DNA of 33,054 nt from Clostridiaceae bacterium OM02-2AC (GCA_003481775.1 QULU01000026.1:1-33054); one strand, 5' to 3'. Positions 8,266 through 17,415 are shown, counted from the stretch's first letter. The notes: generated by a model not told the origin, from the sequence alone. Numbers and translations: made by a program.

Positions 8266-8886
8266 GTGTCAAATATAAAACTAAGAAATACATATAAGTC
8301 TTATACAGCGATATTTGTAATTGGTATATTAGTAGGGTGTATATGTAGACTGTTAGATTATTTTCCCGCAGATACACTATGGAGTTTTTCATCACCTCAA
8401 ACATTGTTTGGTTTTTGGATTATTACCAATACTATCATCGTTATGTTAAGCACCTCAAATATTTGTGCAGGAATTAGTTCGTTCTTGTATATGTTTGGAA
8501 TGACATTAAGTTTTTATGCTTTACAAGCAATATTAGGAATGTTTATACCTATGTTTTCCGGCGGATTCCGCTTTGGGCTATTCATATTGTTTACTGTTTG
8601 GTCAATCGCTTGTGCAATAGCAGCATTTATTCTGTACTATTGGAATAGGGAACATATTTTTAGTTCAGTATTATATTCTTTACCAGTAGGAGCATTATTT
8701 GCTGAAACAATAGCAGTTTTTATTTATTTTTTGGAACATCAAACATTCCTATTTCAGTTGTTAATGGATATTATAGGAGCTGTTGTGTTTACCATAATAT
8801 TTTTCAAAAAAGTAAACTATAGAAAAATGTATATTGTCGGAATTGTATTAAGTACTTTGGTATTTTATTATATTTTTCCATGGTAG
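8266..8886 (+). CDS. unknown polytopic membrane protein (cargo cassette 2)
   Basis: A 206-aa protein starting with GTG at 8266 after a perfect AGGAGG (8251-8256). Roughly six hydrophobic helices (about residues 13-32, 45-62, 68-92, 104-126, 133-154, 160-178) plus a C-terminal one; no catalytic motif stands out and no family is recognised. It is AT-rich, has its own promoter and ends in the cassette terminator at 8933, so it is a self-contained insertion in the transfer operon. Function cannot be inferred; candidates include immunity, exclusion or transport roles. Confidence 0.75.
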   Translation: MSNIKLRNTYKSYTAIFVIGILVGCICRLLDYFPADTLWSFSSPQTLFGFWIITNTIIVMLSTSNICAGISSFLYMFGMTLSFYALQAILGMFIPMFSGGFRFGLFILFTVWSIACAIAAFILYYWNREHIFSSVLYSLPVGALFAETIAVFIYFLEHQTFLFQLLMDIIGAVVFTIIFFKKVNYRKMYIVGIVLSTLVFYYIFPW

Positions 8887-8932
8887 TTTATATTGATAAA
8901 TCCCAGTTTGACAATTTCATATCCATACACAC

Positions 8933-8965
8933 AAAGCAGTTAGTCTTAGGATTGACTGCTTTTTT
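8933..8965 (+). terminator. intrinsic terminator, cassette copy 2
   Basis: Identical over 34 nt to the terminator at 4974: stem arms AAGCAGT/ACTGCTT (8934-8940 and 8955-8961), loop TTAG, T-run 8960-8965. Flanking sequence differs between the copies. Confidence 0.85.
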
Positions 8966-8995
8966 CTTACCTAAATTTTAGATTGGAGTGATGAA

Positions 8996-9292
8996 ATGAG
9001 CGATATTTTTAAGGATATGCAGACGAAAGTCGGCTGTGATTATATTTCCGACCTGCCCTCTTACAAGCGTAAGGTGTGGCAGGAAATGAAACGACTGAAC
9101 CCTGCCGATTATGAAGAAAGACAGTTAGAAGATTTTTCTAAATATGTGTTTGGTATGTCGTACCAGACCTTACAAGATGTGATGAAACAACAGAAAGGAC
9201 GTGAGGAACAATGCAGGAAACAAGGGTGCTGGTGGAAACGAAAGGAACAACTGGCGAAGAAACAACATCATACTGGTTTGACCTGCCGATAG
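8996..9292 (+). CDS. hypothetical ICE backbone protein
   Basis: A 98-aa soluble, highly charged protein beginning MSDIFKDMQTKVGCDYISDL with ribosome site TTGGAGTG. The last 27 codons overlap the following ArdA gene in another frame and give a low-complexity Lys/Arg/Gln/Cys tail, so the conserved part is probably only residues 1-70. It sits between the TcpD-like and ArdA genes in the transfer direction. No family recognised; helical, no membrane segment. Confidence 0.6.
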   Translation: MSDIFKDMQTKVGCDYISDLPSYKRKVWQEMKRLNPADYEERQLEDFSKYVFGMSYQTLQDVMKQQKGREEQCRKQGCWWKRKEQLAKKQHHTGLTCR

Positions 9293-9714
9293 ATGTTGCA
9301 GAGTTTGAAGAAAAGTTAGGTGTCGGTGCAGAAAGTGGGGATTACCGCATTATCGAAAAGGTACTGCCCTTTGCTGATGAAGTCCACGAACATACAAGCG
9401 TGTACCAGCTCAACGAATTAGATTTTATGTACCGCCAGCTTTCAAGCGATATGCAGGAAGAATATGTATCACTTCTTACCGTGTATGAAAATTTAGAAGC
9501 ACTTTATATTTGCAGGAACGTGATTACGGTTTATCCCGACTGCAAAAGCATGATAGATGTTGCAAGGCAAAAGCTGATGAACGACCCGACATTTAAGCAT
9601 TTATCCGAGGACTGTCAAGAATATTACTTTGACTTTGAAGCCTACGCTTCTCACTTGCAGGAACACGGGAAATTTTTAGTAACAGAACACGGTATCTTTG
9701 AACTGCCAGAGTAG
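9211..9714 (+). CDS. ardA: ArdA-family antirestriction protein, copy 1
   Basis: A 167-aa very acidic protein. ArdA proteins mimic bent B-form DNA and occupy the DNA groove of type I restriction enzymes, protecting incoming ICE DNA in a new host. Family landmarks: YWFDLPIDVAEFEEKLG near the N-terminus (cf. AWFTFPIDEEDVKEKIG of the next gene), YRIIEKVLPFADEV, a central acidic helix, and FDFEAYASHLQEHGKFLVTEHGIFEL at the end, matching the DYEAYGRDL-GIFEI ending of Tn916 ORF18. The N-terminus is less canonical than that of copy 2. ATG 9211 follows GTGAGGAAC. It precedes copy 2 by a few bases. Confidence 0.85.
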   Translation: MQETRVLVETKGTTGEETTSYWFDLPIDVAEFEEKLGVGAESGDYRIIEKVLPFADEVHEHTSVYQLNELDFMYRQLSSDMQEEYVSLLTVYENLEALYICRNVITVYPDCKSMIDVARQKLMNDPTFKHLSEDCQEYYFDFEAYASHLQEHGKFLVTEHGIFELPE

Positions 9715-9731
9715 GAAATGAGGTGGTGCTT

Positions 9732-10235
9732 ATGATTGATGATATGGCGGTTTACATTGCTAATCTTGGCAAATACAATGAGGGCTATTTAGTCGGTGCT
9801 TGGTTCACGTTCCCCATTGACGAGGAAGATGTGAAAGAAAAAATCGGCTTGAATGAACAGTATGAGGAATACGCTATCCATGATACCGACAACTTCCCCA
9901 TTGCGATTGGCGAGTATGTTTCCATTGAAGAACTCAATGAGATGTATGAAATGATAGAGGAACTTCCCGACTATATTGTAGAGTGTCTGGACGAATTTAT
10001 CAGCCACTACGGGACGCTGGAAGAAGTCGTGGAACACAAGGACGATATTTATTATTATCCCGACTGTGAAACTATGACAGACGTTGCCTATTACTACATA
10101 GACGAATTGCAGGCACTTGGGGACATTCCACCCAGCTTACAGAATTACATTGACTATGAAGCCTACGGGCGAGATTTGGATATGGGCGGTTGCTTTATTG
10201 AAACAAGCCGAGGTATGTGCGAGATACCATATTAA
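9732..10235 (+). CDS. ardA: ArdA antirestriction protein, copy 2 (Tn916 ORF18 orthologue)
   Basis: ATG 9732 is preferred over the GTG at 9723 because GAGGTGG ends six bases before it. The 167-aa product starts MIDDMAVYIANLGKYNEG, carries VGAWFTFPID, YEEYAIHDTDNFPI and ends with YIDYEAYGRDLDMGGCFIE-CEIPY, almost the Tn916 ORF18 pattern. It is strongly acidic, as expected of a DNA mimic against type I restriction enzymes. A clear terminator follows at 10291. Having this orthologue directly after a divergent ArdA suggests the pair covers different enzyme types (inference). Confidence 0.95.
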   Translation: MIDDMAVYIANLGKYNEGYLVGAWFTFPIDEEDVKEKIGLNEQYEEYAIHDTDNFPIAIGEYVSIEELNEMYEMIEELPDYIVECLDEFISHYGTLEEVVEHKDDIYYYPDCETMTDVAYYYIDELQALGDIPPSLQNYIDYEAYGRDLDMGGCFIETSRGMCEIPY

Positions 10236-10290
10236 CGCTGGAAGATCAGCGACAAGCATTGTTGTTACTGACAGCGTATTTCTCTTTAAG

Positions 10291-10316
10291 GGACAGTCTG
10301 AAAATGGCTGTCCTTT
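10291..10316 (+). terminator. intrinsic terminator or attenuator after ardA
   Basis: Stem GGACAGTC/GGCTGTCC (10291-10298 and 10306-10313, one G-T pair) with a 7-nt loop, followed by TTTT. It lies between the ArdA genes and the mating-channel genes and would partly insulate them. Confidence 0.65.
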
Positions 10317-10351
10317 TCTATTTAGAAACTTACGAAAGGAGCTGAAAGAAC

Positions 10352-10750
10352 TTGAAAAAGATTAAATCTTATACGGGTATCTGGAACGTGGAAAAAGTCT
10401 TGTATGCAATCAATGACTTTAACTTACCCTTTCCCGTTACCTTTACACAGATTACATGGTTTGTGATTACGGAATTTCTCATTATTCTGTTTGGGGATAT
10501 TCCCCCACTTTCCATGATTGAGGGAGCATTTCTCAAATACTTTGGTATTCCCGTTGCTCTCACATGGTTTATGTCGCAGAAAACCTTTGACGGAAAGAAG
10601 CCGTACAGCTTTTTGAAATCACAGATAACCTATGCCCTGCGACCGAAAATCACTTATGCAGGAAAAGCCGTAAAACTGCATAAGCAGATACTCAATGAAA
10701 CAATCACGGCAGTAAGGAGTGTGAACTATGTTCCCGATAAAATATATTGA
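10352..10750 (+). CDS. TcpE-family conjugal transfer membrane protein (Tn916 ORF17)
   Basis: A 132-aa protein starting at TTG 10352, ten bases after AAAGGAG; no closer ATG fits the conserved N-terminus KKIKSYTGIWNVEKVLYAI. Two membrane segments (about residues 29-47 and 52-75) with the DIPPLSMIEGAFLKYFGIPV segment typical of TcpE, then a basic cytosolic tail (RPKITYAGKAVKLHKQ). In pCW3, TcpE is an essential channel component. It overlaps the VirB4-like gene by 23 bases, indicating coupled translation. Confidence 0.9.
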   Translation: MKKIKSYTGIWNVEKVLYAINDFNLPFPVTFTQITWFVITEFLIILFGDIPPLSMIEGAFLKYFGIPVALTWFMSQKTFDGKKPYSFLKSQITYALRPKITYAGKAVKLHKQILNETITAVRSVNYVPDKIY

Positions 10751-13178
10751 CAATAACCTTGTCTGGAATAAGGACAATGAGGTGTTTGCTTATTATGAGC
10801 TGATACCATACAACTATTCTTTCCTATCCGCAGAGCAGAAATTTATCGTGCATGACAGTTTCCGACAGCTTATCGCACAGTCCCGTGAGGGAAAAATTCA
10901 TGCGTTGCAGATTGCAACGGAAAGCTCAATACGAAGTATGCAGGAGCAGTCAAAGAAGCTGGTTACGGGGAAATTAAAGGAAGTTGCCTGCCAGAAGATA
11001 GACGAACAGACCGAAGCGTTAGTATCAATGATTGGGGACAATCAAGTGGACTACCGCTTTTTTCTTGGCTTTAAGCTCATGGTTACGGAAGAACAGCTCA
11101 ATCTGAAGAACATCAAAAAATCGGCGTGGCTGACATTCAAGGAATTTCTCCATGAAGTGAACCACACGCTGATGAATGACTTTGTTTCCATGCCGAATGA
11201 TGAAATCAACCGTTATATGAAAATGGAAAAGTTGCTGGAAAATAAAATCTCCCGTCGCTTTAAGGTGCGTCGCTTGGAAATCCATGATTTTGGGTATCTC
11301 ATGGAACATCTTTACGGCAGGGACGGTATCGCCTATGAAGATTATGAGTACCAGCTACCAAAGAAGAAATTACAGAAAGAAACGCTGATAAAATACTACG
11401 ACCTTATCCGTCCGACAAGGTGTGTGATTGAGGAAAGCCAGCGGTATTTGCGATTGGAACATGAGGACAGGGAAAGCTATGTGTCCTACTTTACCGTCAA
11501 TGCGATTGTTGGCGAGCTTGATTTTCCGTCGTCTGAAATCTTCTATTTCCAGCAACAGCAATTCACATTCCCCGTTGATACTTCTATGAATGTAGAAATC
11601 GTGGAGAACCGTAAAGCATTAACAACCGTCCGCAACAAGAAAAAGGAATTGAAAGACCTTGACAATCACGCTTATCAAGCAGGAAGTGAAACAAGCTCAA
11701 ATGTGGTGGACGCATTAGACAGCGTGGATGAGCTGGAAACGGACTTAGACCAGACAAAAGAAAGTATGTATAAGCTCTCTTATGTAGTGCGTGTATCGGC
11801 TGATGATTTGGACGAATTAAAACGCCGTTGTGATGAAGTCAAAGATTTTTATGACGACCTCAATGTAAAGCTGGTGCGTCCTGCTGGGGATATGCTGGGG
11901 CTTCATTCTGAATTTCTTCCTGCCAGCAAGCGATATATCAATGACTACGTGCAGTATGTAAAATCAGATTTCTTGGCAGGTCTTGGTTTTGGTGCGACCC
12001 AGCAGTTAGGGGAAACTACGGGTATCTATATGGGCTATTCCGTTGATACGGGAAGAAATGTGTACCTGCAACCGTCGTTAGCTTCGCAGGGTGTAAAAGG
12101 TACAGTAACAAACGCTCTTGCTTCTGCTTTTGTCGGTTCGCTTGGCGGTGGAAAGTCATTCTGCAACAATCTTCTGGTATATTATGCGGTGCTGTTTGGC
12201 GGTCAAGCAGTCATTTTAGACCCCAAAGCTGAGAGGGGCAACTGGAAAGAAACGCTCCCAGAAATCGCCCATGAAATCAATATCGTAAACCTTACCAGCG
12301 ACAAGGACAATGCAGGACTTCTTGACCCGTTCGTGATTATGAAGAATGTAAAAGACGCTGAAAGTCTGGCAATCGACATCTTAACATTCCTTACGGGTAT
12401 TTCCTCTAGGGACGGCGAAAAATTCCCTGTACTTCGTAAGGCGGTACGCTCCGTTACCCAGAGCGACAGTCGGGGCTTGCTCCATGTGATAGACGAGCTA
12501 CGCCGTGAAGATACACCCATATCAAGAAATATCGCAGAACATATCGACAGCTTCACGGACTACGACTTTGCACACCTGCTGTTTTCAGACGGTACGGTGG
12601 AAAATGCAATCAGTCTGGATAACCAACTCAATATCATTCAAGTAGCGGACTTAGTATTACCAGATAAGGATACAACATTTGAGGAATACACGACCATTGA
12701 ATTATTGTCGGTGTCTATGCTGATTGTGATTAGTACCTTTGCCCTTGATTTTATCCATTCAGACAGAAGCATTTTTAAGATTGTAGACCTTGACGAAGCG
12801 TGGGCGTTCTTAAATGTGGCACAAGGCGAAACTTTATCAAATAAGCTGGTGCGTGCTGGACGAGCTATGCAGGCAGGCGTCTATTTTGTTACACAATCTT
12901 CTGGCGACGTGTCAAAGGAAAGTCTGAAAAACAATATCGGCTTGAAGTTTGCCTTTCGTTCTACTGACATCAACGAGATAAAGCAGACCTTAGAATTTTT
13001 CGGTATCGACAAGGACGACGAGAACAACCAGAAACGCTTGCGTGATTTGGAGAACGGACAATGCTTATTGCAGGACTTATACGGGCGTGTCGGTGTGGTG
13101 CAGATACACCCAGTCTTTGAAGAACTGCTACACGCCTTTGATACCAGACCGCCCGTACAGAGAAATGAGGTGGAGTGA
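10728..13178 (+). CDS. VirB4-like conjugation ATPase (Tn916 ORF16, TcpF/ConE type)
   Basis: An 816-aa cytoplasmic ATPase that powers the type IV-like channel. The N-terminal half is the VirB4 scaffold domain; Walker A is GSLGGGKSF at about residues 468-476, and the Walker B region IFKIVDLDEAWAFL at about 682-695 is followed by the VRAGRAMQAGVYFVTQSS motif of this family. Length matches Tn916 ORF16 and ICEBs1 ConE. ATG 10728 follows AAGGAGTG and overlaps the end of the TcpE gene. The stop overlaps the next start (TGATG). Confidence 0.95.
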   Translation: MFPIKYIDNNLVWNKDNEVFAYYELIPYNYSFLSAEQKFIVHDSFRQLIAQSREGKIHALQIATESSIRSMQEQSKKLVTGKLKEVACQKIDEQTEALVSMIGDNQVDYRFFLGFKLMVTEEQLNLKNIKKSAWLTFKEFLHEVNHTLMNDFVSMPNDEINRYMKMEKLLENKISRRFKVRRLEIHDFGYLMEHLYGRDGIAYEDYEYQLPKKKLQKETLIKYYDLIRPTRCVIEESQRYLRLEHEDRESYVSYFTVNAIVGELDFPSSEIFYFQQQQFTFPVDTSMNVEIVENRKALTTVRNKKKELKDLDNHAYQAGSETSSNVVDALDSVDELETDLDQTKESMYKLSYVVRVSADDLDELKRRCDEVKDFYDDLNVKLVRPAGDMLGLHSEFLPASKRYINDYVQYVKSDFLAGLGFGATQQLGETTGIYMGYSVDTGRNVYLQPSLASQGVKGTVTNALASAFVGSLGGGKSFCNNLLVYYAVLFGGQAVILDPKAERGNWKETLPEIAHEINIVNLTSDKDNAGLLDPFVIMKNVKDAESLAIDILTFLTGISSRDGEKFPVLRKAVRSVTQSDSRGLLHVIDELRREDTPISRNIAEHIDSFTDYDFAHLLFSDGTVENAISLDNQLNIIQVADLVLPDKDTTFEEYTTIELLSVSMLIVISTFALDFIHSDRSIFKIVDLDEAWAFLNVAQGETLSNKLVRAGRAMQAGVYFVTQSSGDVSKESLKNNIGLKFAFRSTDINEIKQTLEFFGIDKDDENNQKRLRDLENGQCLLQDLYGRVGVVQIHPVFEELLHAFDTRPPVQRNEVE

Positions 13179-15382
13179 TGAAAGAAAGGATAAAAGGTGC
13201 GTTCACAAAAAGGAAGATACTTCACTTTCTCAAAATGGCTCTGTTTGTCGTGGCACTCTCCCTTATCCTGCTCTCACTTCTGGGGACGGTGGCTCATGCG
13301 ACGGGGCTTGTGGACGATACCATAAACGCAGAAAATCTTTACTCAAAATATCCGCTGTCGAATTACCAGCTTGATTTTTATGTGGATAATAGCTGGTCGT
13401 GGTTGCCATGGAACTGGCTGGACGGTATCGGAAAATCGGTGCAGTACGGACTTTACTGCATTACCAATTTTGTCTGGACGATAAGCCTTTATTTAAGCAA
13501 TGCTACGGGCTATGTGGTGCAGGAAGCATACAAACTTGATTTTATTAACGATATGGCAGACAGTATCGGACAAAGCATACAGACCCTTGCAGGCGTTACC
13601 GAGAACGGCTTTTCTTCTACGGGCTTCTATGTCGGTTTCCTGCTTCTCATTATCTTAATAGTGGGACTTTATGTTGCCTATACGGGACTTATCAAACGCG
13701 AAACCAGCAAGGCACTTCACGCTGTTATTAACTTTGTGGTGGTGTTCGTGTTGTCCGCTTCCTTTATTGCCTACGCTCCCGATTACATCAAGAAGATAAA
13801 TGAATTTTCATCAGACATCAGTACCGCTTCTTTGGACTTGGGAACAAAAATCATGCTCCCCAACTCTGACAGCGAGGGCAAGGACAGCGTGGACTTGATA
13901 CGGGACAGCTTGTTTTCCATTCAAGTGGAACAGCCGTGGCTCTTGCTTCAATTTGGTAACAGCAACGCAGAGGAAATCGGGACAGACCGTGTAGAAGCTC
14001 TGGTATCAGTAAGTCCAGAGGACGAGGACGGCAAGACCAGAGAGGAAGTCGTGAAAACAGAAATCGAGGACAATGACAACAACAATCTGACGATACCGCA
14101 GGTCGTAAACCGTTTAGGTATGGTGTTCTTCCTGCTATTCTTTAACTTAGGTATCACGATATTTGTATTCTTGCTTACGGGTATGATGTTGTTCAGCCAG
14201 ATACTCTTTATTATCTTTGCAATGTTTTTACCTATCAGCTTTCTACTTTCCATGATACCGAGCTATGAAAGCATGGCAAAGCAGGCAATCGTGAGGGTAT
14301 TTAATACCATAATGACACGGGCAGGAATAACGCTCATTGTAACGGTGGCGTTCAGCATTTCCAGTATGTTTTATAACATCTCCACAGACTACCCGTTCTT
14401 TATGGTGGCGTTCTTGCAGATAGTGTGTTTTGCTGGTATCTATATGAAACTGGGCGACTTAATGAGTATGTTCTCACTTAATGCTGGCGACAGTCAAAAC
14501 ATGGGACGAAGAATTTTCCGCAGACCGTATCTGTTTATGCGACATAGGGCTAGGCGTATGGAACACCGTATTGCAAGGGCGGTAAGTGCTGGCGGTATTT
14601 CGGGTGGTGTGGCTGGTGCGGTAGCTGGAAGTGCCGTTGCTGGCAAGAGAGCCGAAAGAAAAAATACGGCTTCTAAAGAAAATCGGGGCAATACCACTTC
14701 CAGCATGGGACAGCGTGCAGGCTCAAAGGTGGGTGCTGTCTTAGATACGAAAAATAAAGTGAAAGACAAGGCTAACGCTGTCAAAGAGAATATCAAGGAT
14801 ATGCCGACACAGACCGCTTATGCGGTGTATTCCGCAAAGGAAAAGGCAAAGTCCAGCGTGTCCGACTTCAAGCGTGGCATGGTGCAGGAACAGCAGTCCA
14901 GACAGACGGGACGCTTGGAAAAGCAGGAACAGCATAGACAGAATATCGCTGACAAACGTATGGAGCTTCAAAAGGCACAAGAAGCAAGACAAAGAAAGAC
15001 GGACGGATCAGCGACAACGGGAGCTACCCGTCCCCATGAGCGACCAGCCACAGCTTCAACCATTCCAAAGCCGAGTGCGGAAAAAATGCAGGAAGTGAAA
15101 CGTCCTGCCACAGCGACCACTTCAAAAGCAAGTGAACCAGTCAAGACAAATGTTGTGAAAGAGCGTCCGTTATCTTCTGGTGCTTCTGATAAGAAAGCGA
15201 CCCAGCCTGCACAGCCAGTACATAGGCAGAATGTAGAAAAAGTAGTATCGCAGGAAACACGCCAGAATTACAAAGCAGAGCGTACTACAAAGAAACAGAC
15301 CTTTGAACAATCAAAGCGTACAACGGAACATACCGAAAAGAACCGTAACCTTGTAACGAAGAAAGGACAGAAGAAAAAATGA
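13178..15382 (+). CDS. large VirB6-like mating-channel membrane protein (Tn916 ORF15, CD3337/EF1877 family)
   Basis: ATG 13178 shares one base with the VirB4 stop and is preferred to GTG 13175. The 734-aa product starts with a signal-like helix (about residues 14-38), has an extracytoplasmic segment and seven or so further membrane helices up to about residue 440, as in VirB6-type channel proteins (ICEBs1 ConG). From about residue 455 it becomes a soluble, Ala/Gly then Lys/Gln/Glu-rich tail of about 280 residues, low complexity and probably cytosolic. It overlaps the lysozyme gene by four bases (ATGA). Confidence 0.92.
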   Translation: MKERIKGAFTKRKILHFLKMALFVVALSLILLSLLGTVAHATGLVDDTINAENLYSKYPLSNYQLDFYVDNSWSWLPWNWLDGIGKSVQYGLYCITNFVWTISLYLSNATGYVVQEAYKLDFINDMADSIGQSIQTLAGVTENGFSSTGFYVGFLLLIILIVGLYVAYTGLIKRETSKALHAVINFVVVFVLSASFIAYAPDYIKKINEFSSDISTASLDLGTKIMLPNSDSEGKDSVDLIRDSLFSIQVEQPWLLLQFGNSNAEEIGTDRVEALVSVSPEDEDGKTREEVVKTEIEDNDNNNLTIPQVVNRLGMVFFLLFFNLGITIFVFLLTGMMLFSQILFIIFAMFLPISFLLSMIPSYESMAKQAIVRVFNTIMTRAGITLIVTVAFSISSMFYNISTDYPFFMVAFLQIVCFAGIYMKLGDLMSMFSLNAGDSQNMGRRIFRRPYLFMRHRARRMEHRIARAVSAGGISGGVAGAVAGSAVAGKRAERKNTASKENRGNTTSSMGQRAGSKVGAVLDTKNKVKDKANAVKENIKDMPTQTAYAVYSAKEKAKSSVSDFKRGMVQEQQSRQTGRLEKQEQHRQNIADKRMELQKAQEARQRKTDGSATTGATRPHERPATASTIPKPSAEKMQEVKRPATATTSKASEPVKTNVVKERPLSSGASDKKATQPAQPVHRQNVEKVVSQETRQNYKAERTTKKQTFEQSKRTTEHTEKNRNLVTKKGQKKK

Positions 15383-16386
15383 AACTGAAACATATCGCTC
15401 TTATTGGCAGTCTGTTTCCTATCCTCTTTTCCATAGTCCTTTTCTTTGGTGTCCTCATTAGTGCGGACAGCGACGACGAGAACAGCAACTTTTCTTCTGG
15501 CATTACGGGTATGAATTTATCCGCAGAAGTCTTGAAACATCAGCCTATGGTGGAAAAATACGCCAGAGAAAACGGTATCTCCGAGTATGTCAACGTGCTA
15601 CTGGCTATCATTCAAGTAGAAAGTGGCGGTACGGCAGAAGATGTTATGCAGAGTTCAGAAAGTCTTGGTTTACCGCCCAACTCTTTAGATACGGAAAGCT
15701 CAATCAAGCAGGGGTGTAAGTATTTTGCGTCCCTGCTTTCTTCCTGTAAAAATCAAGGTATCGACGATTTGAATGTAGCGATACAGTCCTATAACTATGG
15801 CGGTGGTTATGTGGGATATGTGGCAGGAAAAGGAAAGAAACACACCTTTAACCTTGCAGAGAGCTTCGCCCGTGAGAAATCGGGTGGAAAGAAAGTAACC
15901 TACACCAACCCGATAGCCGTTGCGAAGAACGGGGGTTGGCGGTATCAGTATGGCAATCAATTTTACGTCGAATTAGTCAATCAGTATTTAACTGTTCCGC
16001 AGGTATCGGGAGAGCTGGCACAAAAGGTCATGAATGAAGCGTTAAAATATCAAGGCTGGAAATATGTGTATGGCGGTAGCAATCCCAACACTTCTTTTGA
16101 CTGTTCGGGACTGACGCAATGGTGCTATGGAAAAGCTGGTATCTCCTTACCGAGAACCGCACAAGCACAGTATGACGCAACCCAACATCTTCCACTTTCG
16201 CAGGCAAAGGCTGGGGACTTGGTATTTTTCCATTCTACCTATAACGCTGGAAGTTATGTAACACACGTCGGTATTCTTGTTTCGCCGACACAGATGTACC
16301 ACGCAGGCGACCCGATAGGATATGCAGACCTAAGTAGTAGTTACTGGCAACAGCACTTAATCGGTGCAGGACGAGTAAAACAATAG
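15379..16386 (+). CDS. bifunctional lytic transglycosylase / NlpC-P60 peptidase (Tn916 ORF14, CwlT type)
   Basis: A 335-aa cell-wall hydrolase that opens peptidoglycan for the mating channel. An N-terminal membrane anchor (about residues 5-26) is followed by a lysozyme-like domain with catalytic Glu81 in LAIIQVESGG, then a C40-family peptidase with Cys242 (DCSGLTQW), His296 (THVGIL) and His308 (MYHAG). This two-domain layout is that of CwlT of ICEBs1 and Tn916 ORF14. All catalytic residues expected are present. Its start overlaps the preceding stop (ATGA). Confidence 0.96.
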   Translation: MKLKHIALIGSLFPILFSIVLFFGVLISADSDDENSNFSSGITGMNLSAEVLKHQPMVEKYARENGISEYVNVLLAIIQVESGGTAEDVMQSSESLGLPPNSLDTESSIKQGCKYFASLLSSCKNQGIDDLNVAIQSYNYGGGYVGYVAGKGKKHTFNLAESFAREKSGGKKVTYTNPIAVAKNGGWRYQYGNQFYVELVNQYLTVPQVSGELAQKVMNEALKYQGWKYVYGGSNPNTSFDCSGLTQWCYGKAGISLPRTAQAQYDATQHLPLSQAKAGDLVFFHSTYNAGSYVTHVGILVSPTQMYHAGDPIGYADLSSSYWQQHLIGAGRVKQ

Positions 16387-16403
16387 AAAGTGAGGATTTC
16401 ATC

Positions 16404-17315
16404 ATGTTTAGAAAGAATAAGAAACAGACAGAAACTATCAAAGAACCCAAAGAAAAAAAGGTGCGTACTTTCAAGGTAGGCACACATAAAAAATCCGTGA
16501 TTGCATTGTGGGTGGTGCTTATCGCAAGCGTGAGCTTTGGGGCGTATAAGAATTTTACGGCTATCGACCAGCACACGACCCATGAAAAAGAAATCATAGA
16601 GCTTCGCTTGCAGGACACCAACGGGATAGAAAATTTTGTGAAGAACTTTGCAAAGCCCTACTACACATGGAGTAACAGCAAAGAAGCGATTGAAGCAAGG
16701 ACGCAGGCAATCAGCGGTTATCTGACAAAGGAATTGCAGGACTTGAATGTGGATACCATTAGAACCGATATACCGACCAGCTCCACAGTTACAGATGTGA
16801 TTGTATGGAGTATTGAACAGTCGGGAACGGACACTTTTTCTGCTACCTACGAAGTGGATCAGCAGATAAAAGAGGGAGAACAGACAAGCAATGTGAAAGC
16901 AACCTATACCGTAAAAGTCCATGTAGACGCTGACGGGGATATGGTAATCGTTCAGAACCCTACCCTTGCACCAGCAATCGAGAAATCAGATTATGAGCCT
17001 AAGACACCAGAAGCAAATGCAAGTGTAGACGCTGATACCGTCAATGACGCTACTGCATTTCTTGAAACATTCTTTAAGCTGTACCCGACAGCCACAGAAA
17101 AAGAGCTTGCCTACTATGTATCGGGAAATGTGCTTGAGCCTATCGGCAGGGACTACATTTATGCTGAACTGGTAAACCCTATCTTTACAAAGGACGGGGA
17201 CAATGTGAAAGTCAAAGTTGCTGTGAAATTCCTTGATAATCAGACAAAGGCTACACAAATATCGCAGTATGAACTTGTGCTACATAAGGATAGCAACTGG
17301 AAGATTGTAGGATAA
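16404..17315 (+). CDS. TcpC-family conjugal transfer protein (Tn916 ORF13)
   Basis: A 303-aa membrane-anchored periplasm-side protein: a basic cytosolic N-terminus (residues 1-30), one helix (about 31-50, SVIALWVVLIASVSFGAY), a coiled linker, then two NTF2-like domains as in TcpC of pCW3 and VirB8. It assembles with the lysozyme and channel proteins. It is the last backbone gene before the accessory slot; in Tn916 the tet(M) leader region would follow, and here a different cargo block starts 20 bases on. Confidence 0.93.
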   Translation: MFRKNKKQTETIKEPKEKKVRTFKVGTHKKSVIALWVVLIASVSFGAYKNFTAIDQHTTHEKEIIELRLQDTNGIENFVKNFAKPYYTWSNSKEAIEARTQAISGYLTKELQDLNVDTIRTDIPTSSTVTDVIVWSIEQSGTDTFSATYEVDQQIKEGEQTSNVKATYTVKVHVDADGDMVIVQNPTLAPAIEKSDYEPKTPEANASVDADTVNDATAFLETFFKLYPTATEKELAYYVSGNVLEPIGRDYIYAELVNPIFTKDGDNVKVKVAVKFLDNQTKATQISQYELVLHKDSNWKIVG

Positions 17316-17321
17316 TAAAAT

Positions 17322-17393
17322 ATGGAAAGTTTGCTTGACATTCTTTACTTGCAGGAGTATCATAAGATTAGAAAAGGAAAGCAAACTTTCCAT
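17322..17393 (+). promoter_or_regulatory. promoter inside a 15-bp perfect inverted repeat
   Basis: Consensus -35 TTGACA (17335-17340), 17-bp spacer, -10 TATCAT (17358-17363). The arms ATGGAAAGTTTGCTT (17322-17336) and AAGCAAACTTTCCAT (17379-17393) are perfect reverse complements; the left overlaps the -35 and the right lies just after the expected transcript start. The likely binder is the XRE protein encoded at 17416, giving a looped autoregulatory operator (inference). Confidence 0.7.
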
Positions 17394-17415
17394 TTGTTCA
17401 AGAAAGGGGTATGTT

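Noticed and set aside
10117..10365. 82-codon plus-strand frame overlapping the second ardA and the terminator
   Set aside because: It overlaps ardA in another frame and spans the terminator; no ribosome site.
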